Shown here piece after piece: positions 1-5,533 of a stretch of DNA of 13,723 nt (position 1 is its first letter; each line of letters opens with the position of its first letter). The DNA lies in assembly GCA_031281685.1 (NCBI GenBank), contig JAITFA010000059.1, forward strand, positions 1 through 13,723, in the 5' to 3' direction. The position numbers and the translations under genes were made by a program. Below the pieces are notes generated by a model. It was not told where the DNA came from. It did no database searches and saw only the letters and a list, made by a program, of their open reading frames with translations. This DNA comes from Treponema sp. (GTDB taxonomy: Bacteria > Spirochaetota > Spirochaetia > Treponematales > Breznakiellaceae).

Positions 1-438
1 GGCGGTAAGATCGTGGCGGTCAGCAGAGACGGCTATATCATCTATGGCGATGTCAACGGCTTTGTTGAGACAAAGATGTCGGACGTAAGCTACTTTAGCG
101 GCGCTCTCGCTACTTGGAAGCTAGACGCTGATAAGCACCTGCTCCTGCTGGGGATTCAGGGAGGAACCAGTTCTACGGTTCACGGCTACCGGGAGATTCT
201 GCTAAAAGAAGATGGAACATTAGACCCAGCCAAGTTGTCGCTGAGGAACCCGGGTAAAGAAGCGCCCTCAAGCGTGGATGATTATGAACAGTATGTCGTA
301 ACCATTGGTAAACACCCGCTTTCTTCTATTATACAGGCGCCTGATGGCATCCTCTTTGCCGCGACCACTCAACACGGCCTTTGGTCGTACAGGTACAGGG
401 ACAACAAGGGGAAGCATATCTGGAACGCTGAGGATTGA
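1..438 (+). CDS. C-terminal part of an unrecognised protein (5' end outside window)
   Basis: The reading frame is open from the first base of the window to TGA at 436-438, so this is the 3' end of a longer gene and its true start is not visible. The first in-frame start-like codon (GTG at 13) has no reason to be the real start. About 145 residues are seen. The text is rich in short hydrophobic strands separated by Gly, Asp and aromatic residues (for example AVSRDGYIIYGD near the start and APDGILFAATTQHGLWSYR near the end), which suggests repeated beta-sheet blades of a propeller-like protein. I do not recognise a family and assign no function. The stop overlaps the TTG start of the following ATPase gene by four bases (TTGA), so the two are probably co-transcribed. 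Alternatives include the C-terminal domain of a spirochete surface or lipoprotein, but no signal peptide region is in view. Confidence 0.6.
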   Translation, partial: GGKIVAVSRDGYIIYGDVNGFVETKMSDVSYFSGALATWKLDADKHLLLLGIQGGTSSTVHGYREILLKEDGTLDPAKLSLRNPGKEAPSSVDDYEQYVVTIGKHPLSSIIQAPDGILFAATTQHGLWSYRYRDNKGKHIWNAED

Positions 439-2675
439 GCGAGCTTTTTAACGTTGAGGGAACTGAGCGGCCCCTTGCCGACCGCATGAGGCCCAGAACC
501 CTTGACGACATTATTGGTCAGGATCACATTGTCGGAACCGGGCGGCTGCTCAGGCGGGCGATTCAGGCTGACCGGCTTTCGTCGCTCATATTCTATGGTC
601 CGCCCGGAACCGGCAAGACCAGCCTTGCGCGGGTCATTGCCAACACCACAAAAAGCGCCTTTGAAAGCCTCAACGCGGTACTCACCGGCATCAAGGACAT
701 TCGTGAAGTGATTGAACGCGCTGATGAGCGGCGGCGTTTTCACGGCAAGCGAAGCATACTGTTTGTTGATGAAGTACACCGCTGGAACAAGGCGCAGCAA
801 GACGCGCTCCTGCCCTGGGTGGAAAACGGAACCGTGATCCTGATTGGCGCTACTACTGAAAACCCTTTTTTTGAGGTAAACCGCGCTCTGGTCAGCCGCA
901 GCCGCATCTTCCAGCTTAAATCACTCAGCTCCGACGCGCTCCGGCAGACCGCGCTCAGGGCGCTTGCCGATATTGAGCGTGGTTATGGGAAGTGGCGTGT
1001 GAGTTTTGAGGAAGGCGCCCTGGAACATCTGGTAGAAGTGGCGGGCGGGGATGCGCGAAGCCTACTCAACGCGCTGGAATTGGCGGTTGAAACAACTCCA
1101 AGTGGCGACCAACGCTGGCCCCCGCCTGTGGGCGCGGATATCCGCGTATCGTTTGAGGCTGCCGAGGAGAGCATACAGCGCCGCGCCGTGCTGTATGACC
1201 GCGACGGCGACTATCATTTCGACACGATCAGCGCCTTCATCAAAAGCGTGCGAGGGAGTGATCCAGACGCGGCCCTGTACTGGCTTACCAAGATGCTTCG
1301 CGCCGGTGAAGACCCGTCCTTTATTTTCAGGCGCCTGATCATTCTTGCCAGTGAGGACGTGGGTCTTGCCGACCCGCAGGCGCTTGGGGTCGTCATTTCC
1401 TGTGCGGAGTCGTTTGACCGCATTGGATTCCCTGAAGGCAACTTCCCGCTGGCTCATGCCTGTCTCTATCTTGCCACTGCGCCCAAGTCAAACACAACGC
1501 TTTCGTTTTTCGATGCCCTGGCCGAAGTAAACAAAGAGGATGCTGAGGTTCCCAAGCACCTGCGCGATGCGAGCCGCGACCGTGAAAGTTTTGGTCATGG
1601 AGAGGGTTATGTGTATCCCCATGCCTATCGGGAGCATTGGACTGCCCAGCAGTACCTTCCCACCGCGTTACAGGGGAAGACGTTTTATATGCCGTCGAGT
1701 GTGGGTTACGAGGGGCGCATCAGGGACGAGACGCTTCGCAAGCGTGAGATTCAGGCGGCGGTTGCTATGGCTGATCGGACTGACGAGCTTGATGGCCTTA
1801 CTTGGTCGGCGTCGTCAAAGGGGCGGGAAGGCTGGTTTAAACGGCTTGAGTCGGGAAGAAGCGCGCTACTGCTTGCTGACCGTGACGCGATTCTGGGGCA
1901 AGGCATTGCCCGTCATGATCGGGTGCTTATCCCCTCGGCCAATGACGGCCTTTTACTGTGGGAGAGCCTCCGCCGCGCCCCTGACGGCTTGAGCGCGGCA
2001 TTGGTGGATACAGAGGCGGCACGGGACGCGCTGTTGCGCTATGCCGCGTCGCTTGACGAGATAGAGAGGCCGCAGATCGCGGTGTTTCCGGCGGGGAGCC
2101 TGCCCATGCCGGAGGAAGCGGAGCGTCTCTTTGCCACCAGCGTCTTTGATCATATCTTTGCCCGCGAACCCTGGCGCAAGGGCGCTGGCGCTGCGGTGTT
2201 TCGTTTGTTTGCCGAAGCCGCCAGGCAACTCATCGCTCCACAGGGAAATATTGTTATACTGCAATCCCCACCGGCGCTGGGCGAGCGTATATCCCGCATA
2301 CTGCGGGACGAATGTAACGCGCTGGCGGCGCTTGTCGCAAAACTGGAGGAGGCTGAACGTGCTTTTTTCGCTGGCCAGAAAGACCCCCGCCTAGGCTGGG
2401 ATCAGGCGACGCTTGAAACGTGTTTTGAAGATGCGGGTTTCAACACACACCTGAGTGTGCTGGAGCAAAAGGAAGAGCGCCTCATCACTGTGCGCGACCT
2501 CAATGCATGGTTTGATTGGCAGAAGTCAAGCTGGGGCGCGTTCATTGTCGGCATACTCGGCGAGGAACCCTTTCTTGAGGCAAAGGCTCTGCTGGGTGAG
2601 CGGATAAGGCAAGGCCCGCTTGTCTGGCGCTGGAAGAGCCTTTTGTTGTCTGCTTCAATCCATGCGCTCGCATGA
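435..2675 (+). CDS. rarA: RarA/MgsA-type AAA+ ATPase fused to a methyltransferase-like C-terminal domain
   Basis: RarA (MgsA) is a replication-associated ATPase related to clamp-loader subunits; it acts at stalled forks and on single-stranded DNA ends. Visible motifs are Walker A GPPGTGKT (55-62), Walker B ILFVDE (108-113), sensor 1 LIGATTENP (136-144) and an arginine-finger region SRSR (154-157). The family's C-terminal oligomerisation region follows (about 255-430), including ASEDVGLADP and YPHAYREHW. The ordinary family is about 420-450 residues, but this protein has 746. Residues about 490-690 read as a degraded Rossmann/SAM-methyltransferase fold: RVLIPSANDGLLLWE as motif I, ALVD as motif II, FDHIFAREPW as motif IV, then LIAPQGNIVILQSPP. 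RarA fusions to an unknown domain are known elsewhere, for example in cyanobacteria. The TTG start at 435 is chosen because conserved residues PLADRMRP lie before the first ATG (486); no other start codon is available in frame. No strong ribosome site is seen, consistent with coupling to the upstream gene. Confidence 0.93.
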   Translation: MSELFNVEGTERPLADRMRPRTLDDIIGQDHIVGTGRLLRRAIQADRLSSLIFYGPPGTGKTSLARVIANTTKSAFESLNAVLTGIKDIREVIERADERRRFHGKRSILFVDEVHRWNKAQQDALLPWVENGTVILIGATTENPFFEVNRALVSRSRIFQLKSLSSDALRQTALRALADIERGYGKWRVSFEEGALEHLVEVAGGDARSLLNALELAVETTPSGDQRWPPPVGADIRVSFEAAEESIQRRAVLYDRDGDYHFDTISAFIKSVRGSDPDAALYWLTKMLRAGEDPSFIFRRLIILASEDVGLADPQALGVVISCAESFDRIGFPEGNFPLAHACLYLATAPKSNTTLSFFDALAEVNKEDAEVPKHLRDASRDRESFGHGEGYVYPHAYREHWTAQQYLPTALQGKTFYMPSSVGYEGRIRDETLRKREIQAAVAMADRTDELDGLTWSASSKGREGWFKRLESGRSALLLADRDAILGQGIARHDRVLIPSANDGLLLWESLRRAPDGLSAALVDTEAARDALLRYAASLDEIERPQIAVFPAGSLPMPEEAERLFATSVFDHIFAREPWRKGAGAAVFRLFAEAARQLIAPQGNIVILQSPPALGERISRILRDECNALAALVAKLEEAERAFFAGQKDPRLGWDQATLETCFEDAGFNTHLSVLEQKEERLITVRDLNAWFDWQKSSWGAFIVGILGEEPFLEAKALLGERIRQGPLVWRWKSLLLSASIHALA

Positions 2676-2834
2676 AGCGTGCCACTGAACAGGCGGTGCC
2701 AGAGACCGTGCAGGCGTCAGAGATGTGTGAGCGCAGGTAGGCGGTGCCAGACAAGTGCCAGAGACCGAGTGTAATGATCTGTGAACCATTTTTCTTGCTC
2801 ATGTGCTTAACTTGTTGACAGAGTGAAGCGTGCC
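2673..2834 (+). repeat. Short direct repeats after rarA
   Basis: An 11-base direct repeat TGAAGCGTGCC occurs at 2673-2683 (it begins with the rarA stop codon) and again at 2824-2834. Between them GTGCCAGA occurs three times (2696-2703, 2744-2751, 2755-2762), twice as the longer GTGCCAGAGACCG (2696-2708, 2755-2767). AGGCGGTGCCAGA also occurs twice (2691-2703, 2739-2751). The copies are irregularly spaced, so this is not a CRISPR array. It may be a decayed repeat element or the result of small duplications. Confidence 0.55.
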
Positions 2835-2867
2835 TCAGTTGTCTTCACAAATATTGATGTAAGGGGT

Positions 2868-2895
2868 TAAAGTTTTTAGGGGTCGAAGCCGAAGA
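2868..2895 (+). promoter_or_regulatory. Sigma28 (FliA)-type flagellar promoter for the first flaB
   Basis: TAAAGTTT (2868-2875) matches the sigma28 -35 consensus exactly. It is followed after 12 bases by GCCGAAGA (2888-2895), which keeps the diagnostic GCCG core of the -10 consensus GCCGATAA. The usual spacer is 11 bases, so this is one base longer. It lies about 100 bp upstream of the flaB start. Sigma28 control of core flagellins is known in spirochetes. Confidence 0.7.
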
Positions 2896-2958
2896 TATTA
2901 GCAATTAAGGGCTTTCACGAGATCAAACATCTATTGTGAAAAGCGCTTAAAAAACTAC

Positions 2959-2993
2959 AAGGCAAGGAAGCCTTTAGATATTATCAAGGAGGA
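2959..2993 (+). promoter_or_regulatory. GGA-loop hairpin plus Shine-Dalgarno of the first flaB; candidate CsrA site
   Basis: AAGGC (2959-2963) and GCCTT (2970-2974) form a perfect five-pair stem with loop AAGGAA. The GGA is therefore in a hexaloop, in the context CAAGGA. The strong ribosome site AAGGAGG (2986-2992, five bases before ATG) is again preceded by C, giving a second CAAGGA. Two such sites about 22 nt apart, one looped and one in the Shine-Dalgarno, is the pattern bound by CsrA. The ribosome site itself is certain; CsrA binding is inference. Confidence 0.5.
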
Positions 2994-2997
2994 TGAC

Positions 2998-3858
2998 ATG
3001 ATCATCAACCACAATTTAAGCGCCCAGTATGCCAACCGGTCGCTGGGTATTACCCAAAGTAACATTACCAAGGGTATGGAAAAGCTGACTTCTGGTGAGC
3101 GGATTAACCGTGCCGCTGACGATGCTTCAGGGCTTGCGGTTTCCGAGAAGCTGCGGAGTCAGATTCGCGGCCTGAATCGCGCCTCTGCCAATGCCGCTGA
3201 TGGCATTTCTTTTATCCAGACGACTGAAGGTTATCTCCAGGAGACGCAGGATATTCTTCAGCGGATCCGTGAACTTTCTGTTCAGTCTGCCAACGGTATT
3301 TATACCGCAGAGGATCGTGAACAGATCCAGGTCGAGGTTGACCAGCTCATTGACGAGGTTGACCGCGTTGCCAGCCATGCCCAGTTCAACGGTGTGAATA
3401 TGCTGACCGGCCGCTTTGCTCGCCAGACTGGTGAGAACACATCGACTTCAGAGCTGTGGATACACGTCGGCGCTAATATTGATCAGCGTGAGCAGATCTT
3501 TGTCGGTGACATGACGGCTGCTGGCCTTGGTCTCAAGAATGCGGAAGACGGAAGTGTACTCCAGCTTAGGGACAGTGAGCAGGCCAACCGCGCTATTGCG
3601 ACGATGGACGAGGCGCTCAAGTCGCTCAGCACTCAGCGGGCAGATCTCGGCGCTTACCAGAACCGGCTTGAGAAAGCCATTGGCGGCATTGACATTGCCT
3701 CCGAGAACTTCCAAGCTTCTGAGTCTCGCATCCGCGACACCGACATGGCCAAGCAGATGGTCGATTTCACCAAAGACCAGATTCTGTCGCAGGCCGGAAC
3801 CGCGATGTTGGCCCAGGCCAATCAGCGGACCCAGTCGGTCGTGCAGCTCCTCCAGTAG
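2998..3858 (+). CDS. flaB: FlaB-type core flagellin, first copy
   Basis: This encodes a 286-residue flagellin of the spirochete FlaB class, which polymerises into the core of the periplasmic flagellar filament. The N-terminal D0/D1 region starts [17 protein letters not shown]. It includes [20 protein letters not shown] (32-51), with helical segments to about 135. The C-terminal D1/D0 region (about 200-286) includes [13 protein letters not shown] and ends QSVVQLLQ. The short middle section (about 140-195) is the only variable part, as expected for FlaB, which lacks large outer domains; the length matches other treponemal FlaB proteins. There is no signal peptide, consistent with export through the flagellar apparatus. 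The ATG has an ideal AAGGAGG site five bases upstream. Translation ends with tandem in-frame stops TAG TGA. It has its own sigma28-type promoter and is followed by a 12-bp hairpin, so it is probably transcribed as a single gene. Whether it corresponds to FlaB1, B2 or B3 cannot be decided here. Confidence 0.96.
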   Translation: MIINHNLSAQYANRSLGITQSNITKGMEKLTSGERINRAADDASGLAVSEKLRSQIRGLNRASANAADGISFIQTTEGYLQETQDILQRIRELSVQSANGIYTAEDREQIQVEVDQLIDEVDRVASHAQFNGVNMLTGRFARQTGENTSTSELWIHVGANIDQREQIFVGDMTAAGLGLKNAEDGSVLQLRDSEQANRAIATMDEALKSLSTQRADLGAYQNRLEKAIGGIDIASENFQASESRIRDTDMAKQMVDFTKDQILSQAGTAMLAQANQRTQSVVQLLQ

Positions 3859-3862
3859 TGAA

Positions 3863-3891
3863 ACAAAGCGCCCGCACTACGGGCGCTTTGT
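3863..3891 (+). terminator. Hairpin after the first flaB, possible terminator
   Basis: ACAAAGCGCCCG (3863-3874) and CGGGCGCTTTGT (3880-3891) form a perfect 12-bp GC-rich stem with loop CACTA, starting five bases after the flaB TAG stop. No clean T-run follows (the T residues lie inside the 3' arm), so it may terminate weakly or stabilise the 3' end of the flagellin mRNA. Confidence 0.65.
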
Positions 3892-3894
3892 CTG

Positions 3895-3937
3895 CTCCCA
3901 AAATTCTTTAAAAATTCTTAAAAAATGATTTTGGGAG
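3895..3937. repeat. Ten-base inverted repeat upstream of the second flaB promoter
   Basis: CTCCCAAAAT (3895-3904) is an exact reverse complement of ATTTTGGGAG (3928-3937). The 23-base AT-rich spacer itself contains two similar blocks (TTCTTTAAAAA and TTCTTAAAAA). The right arm ends 11 bases before the -35 element at 3949, so an operator is possible. A second hairpin belonging to the upstream transcript is the alternative. Confidence 0.5.
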
Positions 3938-3948
3938 GCATTTAGCCT

Positions 3949-3978
3949 TTGACAAAAATCCTCAGTTAGTGTTATTAT
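3949..3978 (+). promoter_or_regulatory. Sigma70-type promoter for the second flaB, with an overlapping weak sigma28-like match
   Basis: TTGACA (3949-3954) is a perfect -35 element, followed after 18 bases by TATTAT (3973-3978), a five-of-six -10 element. Overlapping it is a degenerate sigma28-like pair TAGTGTTA (3967-3974), 12 bases, GCCGTAAA (3987-3994). The 12-base spacer equals that of the first flaB promoter. The sigma70 reading is clearly stronger; the sigma28 match may be chance. Confidence 0.6.
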
Positions 3979-4115
3979 TAGAAGAAGCCGTAAAGCGGTA
4001 TGGATTGTTTATCATTCAGTATAGAGGGAATGATGAGCGTTCTGTTCCGTGTTTTGGAGCTTTTGGAAGCAAGGCGCGAAAGTAGTCTTTCAGAAGCTCT
4101 GATTATGCGGTGTAG

Positions 4116-4154
4116 CCTCAGCTATGGACAGCAGAGGTAACTAACTCAAGGAGG
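4116..4154 (+). promoter_or_regulatory. GGA-loop hairpin plus Shine-Dalgarno of the second flaB; candidate CsrA site
   Basis: CCTCAGCT (4116-4123) pairs with AGCAGAGG (4130-4137), with one A-A mismatch, and closes a hexaloop ATGGAC that displays GGA (4126-4128). The Shine-Dalgarno AAGGAGG (4148-4154, five bases before ATG) gives a second GGA in the context CAAGGA, 24 nt downstream. The stem sequence is unrelated to that of the first flaB leader, yet the arrangement is the same. CsrA binding is inferred. Confidence 0.5.
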
Positions 4155-4159
4155 GTTAT

Positions 4160-4999
4160 ATGATCATAAATCATAATATCAGCGCCCTGTATGCTAATCG
4201 GAATCTGGAAAAAACCCAGAATTCAATATCAGTGAGCATGGAAAAGCTCAGCTCCGGCGAGCGGATCACTAAGGCCGCTGACGACGCTTCAGGGCTTGCG
4301 GTTTCCGAGAAAATGCGGAGTCAGATCCGCGGTCTGAACCAGGCGAGCCAGAATGTACAGAACGGCGTCGCGTTCATCCAGACGACTGAAGGTTATCTTC
4401 AGGAGACGCAGGACATTCTCCAGCGCCTTCGGGAGCTTTCGGTGCAGTCTGCCAACGGTATCTACACCTCGGAAGATCGCGCACAGATTCAGGTCGAGGT
4501 TTCCCAGCTTGTTGACGAAGTCAACCGCGTTGCTAGTCATGCCCAGTTCAACACCATGAACCTGCTGGACGGCTCTTTTGCACAGGGATCCGATAAAACT
4601 ATGCAGATTCAGCTTGGCGCTAACATTGACCAGAACGAGCAGATCTTCATCGCCAAGATGGACGCTGAAGGGCTTGGTTTGCAGGGTGAGCAGGGGAGCC
4701 TTGATTTGAGCACCGCTGAGAACGCTAATCTGGCTATTTCTACGCTTGATAAGGCGCTGAGCTTGGTTTCAACCCAGCGCGCCGATCTTGGCGCTTCCCA
4801 GAATCGCTTTGAAAAGGCGATTGGCGGTATTGATATCGCCGCTGAGAATCTCCAGGCCGCTGAATCCCGCATCAGGGATGCAGACATGGCTAAAGAGATG
4901 GTGTCCTTTTCCAAGGACCAGATTCTCCAGCAGGCTGGAACAGCGATGCTGGCCCAGGCTAATGTACGGACCCAGTCGGTCTTGCAGCTCCTCGGCTAA
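4160..4999 (+). CDS. flaB: FlaB-type core flagellin, second copy
   Basis: This is a 279-residue FlaB flagellin, a paralogue of the preceding gene; by eye about three quarters of the first 140 residues are identical. It is seven residues shorter, with the difference in the middle section (about 141-185). It keeps the N-terminal helices, including [20 protein letters not shown] (91-110), and the C-terminal helices ending QSVLQLLG, both needed for filament packing. It would assemble in the same periplasmic filament core, probably mixed with the first copy. There is no signal peptide. The ATG is fixed by AAGGAGG five bases upstream and by alignment with the first copy. Unlike the first copy it is preceded by a sigma70-type promoter and a long structured leader, so the two are likely expressed at different levels or times. 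Stretches of DNA are identical to the first copy (for example 4286-4311 with 3124-3149, and 4376-4398 with 3214-3236), which fits a tandem duplication. Confidence 0.96.
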   Translation: MIINHNISALYANRNLEKTQNSISVSMEKLSSGERITKAADDASGLAVSEKMRSQIRGLNQASQNVQNGVAFIQTTEGYLQETQDILQRLRELSVQSANGIYTSEDRAQIQVEVSQLVDEVNRVASHAQFNTMNLLDGSFAQGSDKTMQIQLGANIDQNEQIFIAKMDAEGLGLQGEQGSLDLSTAENANLAISTLDKALSLVSTQRADLGASQNRFEKAIGGIDIAAENLQAAESRIRDADMAKEMVSFSKDQILQQAGTAMLAQANVRTQSVLQLLG

Positions 5000-5071
5000 A
5001 CAGGTTCCGGAAACGCGGAAACGCGGTTCTTTCACGTTACGTTTTAAGCGAATCAAGAGGCATCTGGACGT

Positions 5072-5092
5072 CGTCTTTTGAAACGCAAGACG
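5072..5092 (+). promoter_or_regulatory. Possible antiterminator hairpin upstream of flaG
   Basis: CGTCTT (5072-5077) can pair with AAGACG (5087-5092), with further weak pairing inside. The second arm is also the 5' arm of the intrinsic terminator at 5087-5123, so the two structures exclude each other. This would allow conditional read-through into flaG and fliD. The stem is short and this is inference from base pairing only. Confidence 0.35.
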
Positions 5093-5123
5093 GGGAGCTT
5101 CGCGCCCTTCCCCGTCTTTTTTT
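5087..5123 (+). terminator. Intrinsic terminator between the second flaB and flaG
   Basis: AAGACGGGGA (5087-5096) and TCCCCGTCTT (5109-5118) form a perfect 10-bp stem. The run of seven T residues at 5117-5123, which includes the last two bases of the 3' arm, follows the G/C-rich part. This is the clearest rho-independent terminator in the window. It ends only 24 bases before the flaG start, and no promoter fits between them. Confidence 0.9.
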
Positions 5124-5147
5124 ATGCCTTTTAGAGGAGGTATATCA

Positions 5148-5486
5148 ATGAGTATGCAAATGCAAGTTACAGAAACCCCTGTAGGACGTGTGGCATTACA
5201 CCTCAGTCCGGTGGGGCAAGCCCCAAAAGCAAAACCCCCAGATGAAGCGCCTGAGAAAAATCCTGTGAGCGAAATTCATACAGTCGCGTCACAACTTGAG
5301 CAGGTCAGCCACACGTTTAATAAAAAACTCAAGTTTGAGGTGGAACCCCAGTCGCACGAGGTTATTGTTAAAGTCATCGATCCTTTAACCGATAAAGTGG
5401 TTAAAGTGTTACCACCTGAAGAACTGAGGCGTCTTCATGATCGAATAAGAGAAATGATTGGCTTTTTGTTTGATGAACACGTTTAA
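5148..5486 (+). CDS. flaG: FlaG family protein
   Basis: This is a 112-residue protein with the FlaG domain at about 59-111: a strand-rich segment KLKFEVEPQSHEVIVKVID, then DKVVKVLPPEELRRLHDRI, then a hydrophobic helix ending GFLFDE. FlaG proteins are found beside flagellin and fliD genes and affect filament length or assembly in several bacteria; the mechanism is not settled. The first ~58 residues are Pro/Lys-rich and look unstructured. The ATG at 5148 is preferred to an in-frame ATG at 5124 because AGGAGG (5135-5140) sits seven bases upstream of it, while the earlier ATG lies at the terminator's T-run with no ribosome site. The gene is 47 bp from fliD on the same strand, so it is probably the first gene of the fliD operon. 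Its transcription must come through the preceding terminator or from a promoter I could not identify. Confidence 0.85.
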   Translation: MSMQMQVTETPVGRVALHLSPVGQAPKAKPPDEAPEKNPVSEIHTVASQLEQVSHTFNKKLKFEVEPQSHEVIVKVIDPLTDKVVKVLPPEELRRLHDRIREMIGFLFDEHV

Positions 5487-5495
5487 CATAAGATA

Positions 5496-5521
5496 GAGCA
5501 GCGCAGGAGCTGTTCAAAGGA
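5496..5521 (+). promoter_or_regulatory. GGA-loop hairpin plus Shine-Dalgarno of fliD; candidate CsrA site
   Basis: GAGCAGC (5496-5502) pairs with GCTGTTC (5509-5515) through seven pairs, one of them G-U, closing hexaloop GCAGGA with GGA at 5506-5508. The likely ribosome site AAAGGA (5516-5521, 12 bases before ATG) follows directly and supplies a second GGA 13 nt away. A GGGG run just before the ATG (5528-5531) is too close to act as the main ribosome site. Confidence 0.45.
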
Positions 5522-5533
5522 TCATCAGGGGCT

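Larger units (their letters stand above)
2676..2997 (+). other. Intergenic region between rarA and the first flaB
   Basis: This 322-bp region holds no convincing gene. Its first half carries the short direct repeats. Its second half is AT-richer and carries a sigma28-like promoter (2868-2895) and the flaB leader. Within the leader, GCTTTCAC (2911-2918) can pair with GTGAAAAGC (2936-2944) with a single-base bulge, and a second small hairpin lies at 2959-2974. The expected transcript starts around 2900, which gives a leader of roughly 95-100 nt. Confidence 0.6.
3859..4159 (+). other. Intergenic region and long leader between the two flagellin genes
   Basis: This 301-bp region holds no gene. 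In order it contains a 12-bp terminator-like hairpin (3863-3891), an inverted repeat (3895-3937), a sigma70-type promoter (3949-3978), and a leader of about 175 nt. The leader can fold into ATCATTC/GAATGAT (4011-4017 with 4028-4034), GAAAG/CTTTC with loop TAGT (4078-4091), and the GGA-loop hairpin at 4116-4137. The leader is longer than needed for simple initiation, which suggests post-transcriptional control. Confidence 0.6.

Noticed and set aside
369..800. Minus-strand open frame of 143 codons opposite rarA
   Set aside because: It lies wholly opposite two well-supported plus-strand reading frames, with no recognisable domain or ribosome site.
2815..2820. TTGACA as a sigma70 -35 box for the first flaB
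   Set aside because: No acceptable -10 hexamer lies 16-18 bases downstream; the sigma28-type pair at 2868-2895 fits better.
5124..5147. Upstream ATG at 5124 as the start of flaG
   Set aside because: It lies directly at the terminator's T-run with no ribosome site, whereas ATG 5148 has AGGAGG seven bases upstream.
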